A DNA stretch of 27,763 nucleotides from Myxococcales bacterium (lineage in GTDB: Bacteria; Myxococcota; Polyangia; Polyangiales; Polyangiaceae), in assembly GCA_020430865.1 (NCBI GenBank), contig JAGQIY010000610.1, positions 1 through 27,763 of the forward strand, in the 5' to 3' direction. Each line of letters begins with the position of its first letter. The first letter of the stretch is position 1. The notes below the pieces were generated by a model. That model was not told the DNA's origin, ran no database searches, and was given only the letters and a program-made list of their open reading frames with translations. Made by a program: the position numbers and the translations under genes. Below, piece by piece: positions 1 to 8,238 of this stretch.

Positions 1-1
1 G

Positions 2-1141
2 GTCCACGCTTTCCAGCGAGATGCCGTCTTCCTCCAGCTTGGGGATGTAGGGATCCACGTACTCGACCTTCCCGCCACGGGCGATGAGGTCGTGGATGAT
101 GCTGAGGGCAGGGGACTCGCGCACATCCGAAACGTTCTTCTTGTAGGCCACGCCGTACACCAGGATGCGCGAGCCCTTCACTGGCTTTTCGTGGGCGTTC
201 AGCGCCTCGGAGACGCGGTCCACCACGTAGGTGGGCATGGCGCTGTTGATGGTGTCCGCCAGCTCGATGAAGCGCGCCTGGTACTTGAGGCTGCGGAGCT
301 TCCAGGACAGGTACAGCGGGTCGATGGGGATGCAGTGCCCTCCCAGGCCTGGGCCCGGATAGAAGGGCATGAAGCCGAAGGGTTTGCTGGCCGCGGCGCG
401 GATGATCTCGAAAGGATCCAGCCCCAGCCGCCGGCTCATCATCGCCACTTCGTTGACCAGGCCGATGTTCACCGCGCGGAAGGTGTTCTCGAGCAGCTTC
501 ACCATCTCCGCCGCCTCCGTGGACGAGACCGGCACCAGCGTGTCGATGATGTGCGAGTACAGCGCCACCGCCATCTCGAGGCACTCCGGCGTGGCCCCGC
601 CGATGACCTTGGGCGTGTTCTTGGTCTTGTACACCTCGTTGCCGGGATCCACGCGCTCCGGCGAGAAGGCCACGAACACGTCCTTGCCGAGCTCGAATTT
701 CTTGGTGAGCTCGGGCACCAGAACCTCACTGGTGGTACCCGGGTACGTGGTGGACTCCAGCACGATGACCATGCCCGGGTGCTGGTGACGGGCGATCTCT
801 TCCGTCGCCGCCACGATGAAGCGCATGTCCGGATCTTTGGTCTTGTTCAACGGCGTCGGCACGCACACCACGACGGCATCAGCCTCACCGAGCACCGCCG
901 CATCCGTCGTCCCGGTCAGCTTGCCGCTCTTGACGTGCGGCGCGAGGTCCCCGGTGGGCACGTCGGCGATGTACGACTCGCCGGCATTGAGCAGCCGCAC
1001 CTTCTCCGGATCCATGTCGAGCCCAGTGACGCGGAAGCCGGCCCGGGCGAACTCGGCCACCAGGGGCAGGCCGACGTAACCGATGCCCATGACGACGACG
1101 TGGGCGGATTTGGACTGGATGCGGTATTTGTAATCGTTCAT
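2..1141 (-). CDS. Nucleotide-sugar dehydrogenase (UDP-GlcNAc 6-dehydrogenase, WbpA-like), C-terminus cut by window edge
   Basis: Cytosolic NAD-dependent enzyme of the UDP-glucose/GDP-mannose dehydrogenase family, which oxidises C6 of a nucleotide sugar to a uronic acid. The ATG is the reverse complement of 1139-1141, and 380 codons are visible with no stop before the edge; the family is usually about 430-440 residues, so only part of the C-terminal domain is missing. Visible: the Rossmann motif GIGYVGLP (residues 19-26), STTYPGTT (131-138), the catalytic loop GPGLGGHCIPIDP with Cys270, and the start of the C-terminal domain (VAYKKNVSDVRESP). The sequence before the catalytic loop (KPFGFMPFYPGPG) resembles WbpA/TviB UDP-HexNAc 6-dehydrogenases more than UDP-glucose dehydrogenases; this is by memory of the family. 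The gene points away from the rest of the locus, and its third codon positions are far richer in G/C. The exact substrate is uncertain. Confidence 0.93.
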   Translation of the reverse strand, partial: MNDYKYRIQSKSAHVVVMGIGYVGLPLVAEFARAGFRVTGLDMDPEKVRLLNAGESYIADVPTGDLAPHVKSGKLTGTTDAAVLGEADAVVVCVPTPLNKTKDPDMRFIVAATEEIARHQHPGMVIVLESTTYPGTTSEVLVPELTKKFELGKDVFVAFSPERVDPGNEVYKTKNTPKVIGGATPECLEMAVALYSHIIDTLVPVSSTEAAEMVKLLENTFRAVNIGLVNEVAMMSRRLGLDPFEIIRAAASKPFGFMPFYPGPGLGGHCIPIDPLYLSWKLRSLKYQARFIELADTINSAMPTYVVDRVSEALNAHEKPVKGSRILVYGVAYKKNVSDVRESPALSIIHDLIARGGKVEYVDPYIPKLEEDGISLESVD

Positions 1142-1301
1142 TGTCTTGCCACCGGCCCATTTGGCCTGCTGTCAAACCGATTTCTACTAGTGCGGCCTTT
1201 CGATTGCACGCCCTTCGTTGCGGTCGGCGCTGGCAGCGTTCGAAAGGTCGGGAGGTTTGCACGGGCCCAACGCGCCGCCACCCTGAACCATACTTCCCAA
1301 A
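1142..1301. promoter_or_regulatory. Divergent intergenic region with an 8-bp inverted repeat
   Basis: These 160 bases separate the start of the dehydrogenase (-) from the Wzy_C gene (+) and must hold the promoters for both, unless either is read from elsewhere. CCTTTCGA at 1196-1203 and TCGAAAGG at 1240-1247 form a perfect 8-bp inverted repeat with a 36-base spacer. I see no convincing -35/-10 pair and no strong Shine-Dalgarno before the ATG at 1302. Confidence 0.35.
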
Positions 1302-3908
1302 ATGCCCATAGCCAGTCAGATTGCCAAGCGGCGCGCGCGCGGTAGCCGGGGGTATCGGCGCCTTCGCCGAGCCGTCGCACGTCGGCGCGAACCGTTGGTT
1401 TGGACTTGCCTGGCTGTGCTCTTGATCGCATCGAGCCAGGGAATCGGCGCCGTGCATGTTGGCGTCCTGCTCGCGGTAGTCCCGGCGGCGCTAGCATGTG
1501 GGCTTCTTACCGTTACTGCTCGAGGATTCAGAGTCCCCGCGCCGGCGATGATCCTCGCTGGATTGGGTGTCTGGAGTGCGCTTCAGGCTCTTCCAATGCC
1601 CATAAGCTTGCTGCGCGCAATTGCGCCCGTGAACGCGGACGTTTGGGCTCGCGCACTTGTCGGCTTCAGTGAGGGCGCTCCGGCGTGGGCATCCATCTCA
1701 CTCGACCCTGGGGCGTCCTGGGTGGAGGCGCTCAAGTGGTCGAGCTATGCAGCAGCGTTCTGTGCTGCGTGCTGGCTAGGGAGCCGGCGCGGGGTAGAAG
1801 CCGGCGCCTCGCTGATTCTCGGCAGTGCAGCCATTCTTGCCATTGTAACCCTTGGGCACCGCGTCGTCGGTGCAACAAGGGTGTTCGGGCTCTACGAGCC
1901 GCTCCACGCCGGGACGCACTGGGCACTGTCTCCGCTCTTGAACCCGAACAACCTTGCCGGGTACATGAATCTCGGCGCCCTTTGTGGCCTCGGGCTGCTA
2001 TCGGGTTCGAAGTGGTTCCCTCGTTGGCTGGCCGGGCTGATCGTGTGTGTGCTTGGAGCGGTTACTTTTCTTACCGGCTCGCGCGCCGGCCTCGTAGCCC
2101 TGACCGTTGGTGGCCTCTTGTTTACAGTTCTCCGGGTGCGGGCGCTCTCCATTGAGAGGCGTCGGCGGGCAGCGCTCGCGCAGGTCGGAGTGGCGGCTGG
2201 AGTGCTCGCGTTTGGCGTTGCGCTGGGCGTTGCCGGCGCCACCAAAGCGACGTGGCAAGAGCTTTCGGATCTCGGGACAATGAAGATCCGGCTGCTGGCG
2301 TGGGCTCAGCCGATGCTGGTCGATTTTCCGTTGACCGGGGTCGGACGAGGCGCTTTCGAGACTGTATTCCCAGCATATCGAAACGGGCCCGGCCACGTGA
2401 TGTACCAGTATGCGGAGAACTTTCCCATGCAGTGGTGTGTCGAATGGGGAGTTCCCGTTGCGTTGTTGGCTTTGGTTGGCCTTGGGTGGGCATTTCGCCC
2501 GACGCGCCGGCGCCGACCAGTGGATGCTGTGGGCGCTGGAGTTGTGATTGGCGTTTTTGTGACGCTCCTGCAAAACCTCGTCGACCTTGGCCTCGAGGTC
2601 CCAGCCGTGAGCTATGCGACAGTGGTTGCGATAGGTTTTGTGTACGGCCGTCGGCGGTGGGGCCTTGTGCTTGCGGAGACCAGGGCGCGCGGCCTGACGA
2701 ACCCCATTCTTGCTGCGAGCATTCCGTTGGCATTGCTACTCGGATACGTGGGAACCGTGCTCCGCGGGCTTCATCCCGCTGTTCTGGAGCGAGACGAGCT
2801 CCACGCTGCCTACGCACGAGCTGACTTCGACGGCGAAGGCGCTCAGCCGCACCTCCTGGACCGTTTGCGGACTGCCACCTTGCGGCATCCCGCGGATCCG
2901 TACTTCCCACTGCTGGCGGCGCTAGTCGTGCAAAGATCCGGGCACGGAAGCCCCCTGCCGTTTTTGTCGCGCGCGCTAGAACGGGACGTTTGGAATGGCC
3001 GAGCCCATCTTGCGCTCGCCGAAGTCCTGTTCGCTCGACACGCGAGAAACCAGGCCCTCCTCGAACTCAAACTGGCGGCCGAGCGGGAACCAGCCCTCTC
3101 GCGACGCACCGCGGAACTAGCCAGTTCTTGGGCCGATTCGGAGCGAGACCTAATGCGCGCCGTTCCGAGCGGGCCTTCTGGGGCCTCGGTGCTCGTTCTC
3201 TTGGCGGATCGGCGACCCGCGTCTGACCGATTGAAGCTCAAATTGCTACAGGCCGCGGTTGAGACCAATCCCAGCGCGGCGGATGCCCAAAGTGCGTTGG
3301 CGAGATATCTGATTGACGAACTGCTGAAGTCAGAGAGCGGTGGCTGCGGCGAGGAGCGAAGGAAGCGTTGCCTGGAACTCGCGGAAGCGGCGGTCGCGCA
3401 TCTCTCGAATGCTGGGCAGTCCGTTCATGCACTCATTCTTCGGGCGCGCTTGCTAGCCGCCGAGGGGCGTCCTGGCGATGGCGAGGCCATGCTTGCCGAT
3501 GGCTGCAGCCGATACCCGCGCAACCAGGAATGTTTCTCGGAGCGAGTAAGGCTCGCCGGCCTGACGGGAAACGAAGAGGCAATTGTCAGGGCCGAACGCT
3601 CCTTTCTCCAAGCCGCTTGCGTCAGTTCATCTGCTTGCCGTAGCGTGGCTGAGCGACTCGGCGACATCCGGGCCAGTCGGAAACAGTGGGCGCAGGCACT
3701 TTATCTCTATTCTCGTGCAGTGGACAGTGAACCGACCGCCGAGCTTTGGCTGAAGGTCGCGCGGGCCGCAGCAAACAGCGCGCAAGTCGATTCCGCTACC
3801 GTGGCGCTGCGTCGCGCAGAAACGCTATCTGCGAACGAGCCCCAATTGCTGGAAAAGATCAGGGCAGAATCCAAACGACTTGCCGATGCAAGGGCGAGGT
3901 TGCGGTGA
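1302..3908 (+). CDS. O-antigen polymerase/ligase family (Wzy_C) membrane protein with C-terminal TPR region
   Basis: An 868-residue inner-membrane protein. Residues ~33-490 are a series of hydrophobic helices with the Wzy_C/WaaL-like signatures PLLNPNNLAGYMNLGA (211-226), LTGSRAGL (257-264), GVGRGAFETVFPAY (346-359) and a periplasmic-loop motif in which Glu372-Asn373, Gln377 and Glu381 line up with the H/E-N-x3-Q-x3-E pattern of the family. Residues ~500-868 are soluble and rich in Ala/Leu/Arg helical pairs, typical of TPR repeats. Members of this family join polysaccharide repeat units or transfer a glycan to an acceptor (lipid A-core or protein); the sequence does not tell which. It begins a coupled run of three genes, since its stop overlaps the next GTG start. 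The ATG at 1302 lacks a clear ribosome-binding site. Confidence 0.88.
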   Translation: MPIASQIAKRRARGSRGYRRLRRAVARRREPLVWTCLAVLLIASSQGIGAVHVGVLLAVVPAALACGLLTVTARGFRVPAPAMILAGLGVWSALQALPMPISLLRAIAPVNADVWARALVGFSEGAPAWASISLDPGASWVEALKWSSYAAAFCAACWLGSRRGVEAGASLILGSAAILAIVTLGHRVVGATRVFGLYEPLHAGTHWALSPLLNPNNLAGYMNLGALCGLGLLSGSKWFPRWLAGLIVCVLGAVTFLTGSRAGLVALTVGGLLFTVLRVRALSIERRRRAALAQVGVAAGVLAFGVALGVAGATKATWQELSDLGTMKIRLLAWAQPMLVDFPLTGVGRGAFETVFPAYRNGPGHVMYQYAENFPMQWCVEWGVPVALLALVGLGWAFRPTRRRRPVDAVGAGVVIGVFVTLLQNLVDLGLEVPAVSYATVVAIGFVYGRRRWGLVLAETRARGLTNPILAASIPLALLLGYVGTVLRGLHPAVLERDELHAAYARADFDGEGAQPHLLDRLRTATLRHPADPYFPLLAALVVQRSGHGSPLPFLSRALERDVWNGRAHLALAEVLFARHARNQALLELKLAAEREPALSRRTAELASSWADSERDLMRAVPSGPSGASVLVLLADRRPASDRLKLKLLQAAVETNPSAADAQSALARYLIDELLKSESGGCGEERRKRCLELAEAAVAHLSNAGQSVHALILRARLLAAEGRPGDGEAMLADGCSRYPRNQECFSERVRLAGLTGNEEAIVRAERSFLQAACVSSSACRSVAERLGDIRASRKQWAQALYLYSRAVDSEPTAELWLKVARAAANSAQVDSATVALRRAETLSANEPQLLEKIRAESKRLADARARLR

Positions 3909-5101
3909 CGGCCCCGAAGCGTGTCCTGCACGTTTTCACGGTCCCTGATTCCCTCATATTCCTCCGAGGCCAGGTTCCTTTCATGCGGCAGTGCGGTTTT
4001 GACGTGAGCGTTGTGACCTCATCTGGGCCGAGTCTGACGAAATTCGGGGCAGACAATGAAGTGCAGGTGACGGGCGTTCCCATGAGGCGCGCCTTTGCAC
4101 CACTAAGCGACCTGGTGGCGGTTGCGCGCCTGGTCGCGCTCATGAGAAGGAGCCGCCCGGACATAGTCCACGCTCACACCCCGAAAGGCGGTCTGCTGGG
4201 AATGATTGCGGCCACGATTGCTGGGGTGCCGGCGCGCATCTACCACATGCGCGGGCTGCCATTTGTCACGGCAAAAGGTGCAAGGCGAAGGATCCTTCGC
4301 ATGACTGAACGCGTCGCAACAGGGCTTTCGAAGAAGACCATATGTGTGAGTCATTCACTCCGCGAAGTCGCGATTCGTGAACGGGTCGCCTCAAGTCACA
4401 AGCTGATTGTTCTCGCTTCTGGCAGCGGAAATGGTGTGGACGCAGAGTTCTTGTTCAACCCGGATCGAGTTTGCCGGCATCGCGAGCGCTTGCGGCATGA
4501 ATTGGACATGCCCGTGGATAGTCTCGTGGTCGGTTTCGTGGGCAGGCTCGTGCTCGACAAAGGGCTAAGAGAGCTCGCAGTCGTCTGGCGGCAGCTTCGG
4601 GAGAACTTCCCGACTGCGAGGCTGCTGATTGTGGGTCCGGAGGAAGAGCGGGACGCGGCACCGCTGGAACTGCTGGCAGAGTTCGACCGCGATCGAAGAG
4701 TTAGTAGACTAGGACAACGCAAGGACATGCCGGACCTTTACGCTGCGATGGACGTCGTCGTACTCCCGAGCCACAGGGAGGGCTTTCCGAATGTGCCACT
4801 GGAGGCTGCTGCGATGGGTTTGCCAGTGGTGACTACGGATGTTCCGGGATGCCGGGATGCAGTCGAAGACGGTGCCACAGGCACGCTGGTTCCTGTCGGC
4901 AACGTGGCAGCGCTCCAACGTGCACTTGAGCAGTACCTGCGGCACGCCACATTGCGGCAAGTGCACGGGCTGGCCGGGCGAGAGCGGGTCCTGCGAGAGT
5001 TCAACCCGCGACGGATTTGGACGGAGCTCACGCGTCTCTACGATGATGTGTTGGACGCGCAACGCGGTGCACCGCATTCTGACGAGCTGGAGAACGTATG
5101 A
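3905..5101 (+). CDS. GT4-family glycosyltransferase (GT-B fold)
   Basis: A 398-residue cytosolic glycosyltransferase. I choose the GTG at 3905, which overlaps the preceding stop in GTGA, because family homology begins at once (KRVLHVFTVPDS) and the longer open frame back to 3746 only repeats coding sequence of the upstream gene in another frame. The C-terminal half has the GT4 nucleotide-sugar site: VGFVGRLVLDKG (209-220) and the E-x7-E motif HREGFPNVPLE with Glu292 and Glu300, followed by GLPVVTTDVPGCRDAV. The enzyme should add one sugar to a lipid-linked intermediate. Similarity in outline to PglA/CapM-type enzymes, plus the diNAcBac genes in this locus, makes it a candidate for the second sugar; donor and acceptor are inferred only. 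It is translationally coupled on both sides. Confidence 0.92.
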   Translation: MTAPKRVLHVFTVPDSLIFLRGQVPFMRQCGFDVSVVTSSGPSLTKFGADNEVQVTGVPMRRAFAPLSDLVAVARLVALMRRSRPDIVHAHTPKGGLLGMIAATIAGVPARIYHMRGLPFVTAKGARRRILRMTERVATGLSKKTICVSHSLREVAIRERVASSHKLIVLASGSGNGVDAEFLFNPDRVCRHRERLRHELDMPVDSLVVGFVGRLVLDKGLRELAVVWRQLRENFPTARLLIVGPEEERDAAPLELLAEFDRDRRVSRLGQRKDMPDLYAAMDVVVLPSHREGFPNVPLEAAAMGLPVVTTDVPGCRDAVEDGATGTLVPVGNVAALQRALEQYLRHATLRQVHGLAGRERVLREFNPRRIWTELTRLYDDVLDAQRGAPHSDELENV

Positions 5102-5895
5102 TGCCGACCTCGGTAGACCGCGCGACTCGGTCGTTCTGGCAAAATCACTGGACGGGAAGAGCTGCCCCGCGAGGATTCGATCCGAGCGATCGGACTCTCG
5201 CGAACTACGTGAATTCCCGGTTCCACCAGTACTTCCGGCACACACTCGGCCACCGTGGCGGCGCGCTCATTGAGCTCGGCTGTGCGCAGTCCACGTGGCT
5301 GCCGTACTTCGCGCGGCAATTCGGTTTTCGCGTGACGGGTTTGGACTACTCTGAGGTCGGTTGCGCTCGGGCGCGCGAGATGTTGGACGATGTAGGTGTC
5401 GTCGGGGATGTCGTATGCGCGGACATGTTCAACCCGCCTGACAAGTTTGAGGCAGCATTTGACGCGGTTGTTTCTTTTGGGTTGATAGAGCACTTCGAAG
5501 ACACCGCGGCCGCGGTCACTGCCGCGGCTCGATTTGTGGCACCTGGCGGCAGAATGCTTACTTTTGTGCCCAACATGGTTGGGTTGCCTGGAGCGATTCA
5601 GCGGTACGTCGATAGGGCGATCTTCGACATCCACGTCCCACTGGATGTCGACGCTCTTCGAAGTGCACACGAGGCGTCAGGTTTGACTGTGGTGGACTGT
5701 CACTACTTCATTCTAGCCAACTGGCACGTCGTCAACGCCTCTCGTCTTGCTCGCGGTTGGGCGTCGTACCCGTATCGCGCGGCCGTTGCTGGTTCCTCGC
5801 GCTTGGCGTGGGCGCTCGAGAAGCATCTTATCAAGAACGGTGCGAACCGTCTTACGTCGCCTTACGTCGTCTGTGTTGCGGACAAGAATCCCTAA
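5098..5895 (+). CDS. Class I SAM-dependent methyltransferase
   Basis: A 265-residue soluble protein starting at one of two tandem ATG codons (5098 or 5101); the first overlaps the glycosyltransferase stop as ATGA, so translation is probably coupled. Motif I is LIELGCAQSTWLPY (57-70), with an acidic residue in the next strand (TGLDYSEVG). A later strand contains VVSFGLIEHFED, and PGGRMLTFVPN is a typical post-motif strand and turn. The substrate is probably a sugar of the repeat unit or a nucleotide-linked precursor (O- or N-methylation), inferred from the neighbouring glycosyltransferase. Its stop codon interlocks with the stop of the convergent lipoprotein gene (shared bases 5892-5895). Confidence 0.88.
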   Translation: MMPTSVDRATRSFWQNHWTGRAAPRGFDPSDRTLANYVNSRFHQYFRHTLGHRGGALIELGCAQSTWLPYFARQFGFRVTGLDYSEVGCARAREMLDDVGVVGDVVCADMFNPPDKFEAAFDAVVSFGLIEHFEDTAAAVTAAARFVAPGGRMLTFVPNMVGLPGAIQRYVDRAIFDIHVPLDVDALRSAHEASGLTVVDCHYFILANWHVVNASRLARGWASYPYRAAVAGSSRLAWALEKHLIKNGANRLTSPYVVCVADKNP

Positions 5896-6905
5896 GGCAG
5901 GCCCCACTTGGCTCGTAGCGCGTCGTGAAGGGCATTGTGGTCAGCCGCCGCAAGAACCTGCGAGTAGACGACTAGCTCGCCGACGTCACCACGGAAAGTC
6001 GCTGATGTCGTCAAGTTGAGCCCAACGGAAGAGCTCTTTGGCAGTACTGCCGCTGAGTTGGTGTTTGCGAGGGTGGCTGCGTTGCCATCCTGCCAGAGGG
6101 AATAGGAGCCGACGTTTGAGGGGTCAGCGCCCGACCAAGTCACTTCCAGCAGATGCGGCTTGTCGTCCGAGGCGGGTAGAATCGCACGCATCAGGTATCC
6201 GGCGGCGCCGAAATAGACGTCCCCATATGTCGCGCTGGAAGTGAACCCGAGTCGGAACTCCGAGACTGGTTCTGCGTTGTCGAATAGCTCAAGGAATTCA
6301 GTAGTGCTCGGCACCGCGGAGAGCTTGGCCACAACGAAGACCGTCAGGCCATTCGACGTTGAGAGCCCGGTTCCGTCCAGATGCTGAGGCGCCACTGGCG
6401 ACCCCGAGAACCGTACCGACGCCAAGCCCCCGATCGCCGTTCCGACCAAGCTCGGTCGTTTGGTGGGTACGCCCTGCAGGTAGTCCAAGCCGTTGCCAGA
6501 CTGATCTGACCATTGCTGTACTGAATTCCCCTGCACGCTCACGCCCTGATTTGCGTCCAGCCAAAGCCCTAAGCCTGCGAAGTCTGTGGGCACCACGGGA
6601 CCTACGCCGCCGCTGCCGGCCATTCCGGACGCGCCACCAGCATCAATCCCGCCGACCCCCGCGGCGCCACCACCGCCAATACCGCCACTCCCCCCGGAAC
6701 CCGCCACTCCCCCCGAACCACCCGAAGCTCCGCTTCCCGCAGAGCCGCCATTTCCGGAACTGCCCCCTGACGGAAGTCCACCAACTCCGCCGAGCCCGCC
6801 GACACCGGCACTGGCGTCCATTGGCGAGGCACTCGTTCCGAACTTGTCCAAACCGCATGCCCAAGTGACTGCGGCGGCGAGTAAGAATACGGCGACGCGT
6901 TTCAT
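5892..6905 (-). CDS. Secreted lipoprotein with Gly/Ser-rich linker and LamG/concanavalin-A-like domain
   Basis: A 337-residue predicted lipoprotein. The N-terminus MKRVAVFLLAAAVTWAC is a signal peptide with Cys17 as the lipidated residue, although the lipobox (TWAC) is not ideal. Residues ~33-102 are low-complexity Gly/Ser/Ala. Residues ~108-337 begin GLGLWLDANQGVSV and continue with QQWSDQSGNGLDYLQ, the pattern of LamG/concanavalin-A-like jelly-roll domains often found in myxobacterial surface proteins, and end RGDVGELVVYSQVL...ALHDALRAKWGLP. GGTGGAG just before the ATG is a good ribosome-binding site. The family often binds carbohydrate, so a role in holding the polysaccharide at the cell surface is a reasonable inference. 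It stands alone on this strand among glycan genes. Confidence 0.85.
   Translation of the reverse strand: MKRVAVFLLAAAVTWACGLDKFGTSASPMDASAGVGGLGGVGGLPSGGSSGNGGSAGSGASGGSGGVAGSGGSGGIGGGGAAGVGGIDAGGASGMAGSGGVGPVVPTDFAGLGLWLDANQGVSVQGNSVQQWSDQSGNGLDYLQGVPTKRPSLVGTAIGGLASVRFSGSPVAPQHLDGTGLSTSNGLTVFVVAKLSAVPSTTEFLELFDNAEPVSEFRLGFTSSATYGDVYFGAAGYLMRAILPASDDKPHLLEVTWSGADPSNVGSYSLWQDGNAATLANTNSAAVLPKSSSVGLNLTTSATFRGDVGELVVYSQVLAAADHNALHDALRAKWGLP
6600..6809 (-). repeat. Gly/Ser/Ala low-complexity linker coding region
   Basis: This part of the LamG-like lipoprotein gene encodes about 70 residues composed mostly of Gly, Ser and Ala in irregular GG-x and GSGG units. It probably forms a flexible spacer between the lipid anchor and the folded domain. 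Read from the other strand it gives an artificial Pro-rich open frame. Confidence 0.8.
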
Positions 6906-6940
6906 CTACTCCACCCACCTACTAAGACCGGAGACGACAA

Positions 6941-6963
6941 TACCACCAATTCGAGCGGTGGTA
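6941..6963. promoter_or_regulatory. Perfect 7-bp inverted repeat in divergent intergenic region
   Basis: TACCACC (6941-6947) and GGTGGTA (6957-6963) are exact reverse complements separated by nine bases. The element lies in the 68-base gap between the divergent LamG-like lipoprotein and GT4 genes, ending ten bases before the GTG at 6974. It could be a transcription-factor operator serving both genes, or an mRNA hairpin near the glycosyltransferase start. Confidence 0.45.
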
Positions 6964-6973
6964 GAATCCAAGA

Positions 6974-8116
6974 GTGTTGTCACCCACACCACCGCTTATC
7001 TCGCTTTTCCTGCCTTCATTGCGCCCTGGCGGAGCCGAGCATGTGATGGTCACTTTGGCAAACGAGTTTGCGAAGCGCGGCTACCGCGCTGAGCTGGTCG
7101 TGGCGACCTCGAGCGGCGCATTGCGGCATCGTGTCTCGGAGCAGGTGCGCGTGGTTGATCTCAGAGCGTCGCGCGCGCTGGCTGCCCTTTGGCCTTTGTC
7201 GAGGCATATTCGTCGTGCGCGACCCGCGGTCTTGCTTTCGACTTTGAACTACGCCAACGTCGTTGCACTCGCTGCCGCTGCCTTGTCAACTCGCGCAGTG
7301 CGAGTTGTCGTACGTGAGGCGGAAACCAGAACGGCAGCTGCCCAGTTTGAGAAGACCAAGGAGTTGCGTGTTGTTTTGCTCCCTTGGGTCATGCGGCTTG
7401 CCTATCGAAAGGCGTGGGCTGTCATAGCCGTATCCGAAGGGGTCGCCGCCGATCTGCACGACACCGCGCGGCTCACCAGACGTGATATCAAGGTCGTACC
7501 CAATCCGGTAGTAGGGCCAGAACTGTTTAGAAGTGCGCAGGAGCCCGCACCACACCCTTGGTTCTACGACGGCGGACCGCCAGTTGTCGTTGCGGCGGGC
7601 CGCCTGCATCCGGTCAAGGATTTCGCGTCACTGATTCGCGCGGTTGCCGAGGTGAGCGAGCGCAAGCCCGTACGCCTCATCGTGCTGGGCGAAGGCGATG
7701 AACGCCAGAACCTCGAGGCGCTACGCGACGCGCTGGATCTCCGTGACCACGTCGACCTGCCGGGCCACATCGCCGACCCGATTCCCTTTATCGCGAACGC
7801 CGATGTGTTCGTCCTAAGTTCAATCTCGGAAGGGCTCCCGAACGCGCTCATCCAGGCCGTGGCCTGCGGGCGGTCTATCGTCGCGACAGACTGTCGTAGT
7901 GGGCCGCGGGAGATTCTAGACGACGGGCAGTTGGGTCGACTAGTGCCCATCCGAAACCCCGCGGCGCTTGCGGAAGCAATTGGCCTTGCCATCGTTGCCG
8001 AACCAGACCGCAGGGCCATGGCATTACAGGCAGAACGGTACTCCGTTGCAGCCTCAACGACGGCATATCTGGCTGCGATGGGACTGTCTCCAGAATATTC
8101 CGCTGCGGACCATTGA
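6974..8116 (+). CDS. GT4-family glycosyltransferase with altered E-x7-E motif
   Basis: A 380-residue cytosolic GT-B glycosyltransferase. The GTG at 6974 is the earliest start after the divergent promoter region; a TTG follows at once at 6977, so the exact start is open. The N-terminal domain shows FLPSLRPGGAEHVMVTLANE, the usual acceptor-side GGAE motif. The C-terminal domain has VVAAGRLHPVKDF and SSISEGLPNALIQAVACG. In most GT4 enzymes the last motif reads E-x7-E; here the second acidic residue is Gln (codon CAG). It should add a sugar to the growing lipid-linked unit, but donor and linkage cannot be read from sequence. The gene stands as a single + strand unit between two lipoprotein genes. 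Confidence 0.9.
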   Translation: MLSPTPPLISLFLPSLRPGGAEHVMVTLANEFAKRGYRAELVVATSSGALRHRVSEQVRVVDLRASRALAALWPLSRHIRRARPAVLLSTLNYANVVALAAAALSTRAVRVVVREAETRTAAAQFEKTKELRVVLLPWVMRLAYRKAWAVIAVSEGVAADLHDTARLTRRDIKVVPNPVVGPELFRSAQEPAPHPWFYDGGPPVVVAAGRLHPVKDFASLIRAVAEVSERKPVRLIVLGEGDERQNLEALRDALDLRDHVDLPGHIADPIPFIANADVFVLSSISEGLPNALIQAVACGRSIVATDCRSGPREILDDGQLGRLVPIRNPAALAEAIGLAIVAEPDRRAMALQAERYSVAASTTAYLAAMGLSPEYSAADH

Positions 8117-8226
8117 ATTTTGGCGTGAACAACGGCAACTACCCCTTTTGGGGTTAGAGATCATTTTGCCTCCGCCAAACGGTATTGCAGCTTGCTTGCT
8201 GGACCTGCATACTTCCAGTTCCGACC

Positions 8227-8232
8227 AGGAGA
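8227..8232 (+). promoter_or_regulatory. Ribosome-binding site fixing the lipoprotein start at 8239
   Basis: AGGAGA lies six bases before the ATG at 8239. This decides against an in-frame upstream start at 8185, which would bury the signal peptide behind 18 unrelated residues. Confidence 0.75.
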
Positions 8233-8238
8233 TTGGCA

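Noticed and set aside
92..1345. A 417-codon + strand open frame opposite the dehydrogenase gene
   Set aside because: It is the antisense shadow of the dehydrogenase: His/Arg/Gly-rich with no recognisable motif, whereas the minus strand gives a textbook catalytic loop.
6586..7092. Pro-rich + strand open frame (168 codons)
   Set aside because: It is the reverse reading of the Gly-rich linker of the LamG-like lipoprotein; the Pro runs come from GGN codons read backwards, and it runs into the next gene.
8141..8154. ACCCC-TTTT-GGGGT as an intrinsic terminator after the GT4 gene
   Set aside because: Only five base pairs with no T-run after it; too weak to call, though it lies in the right place.
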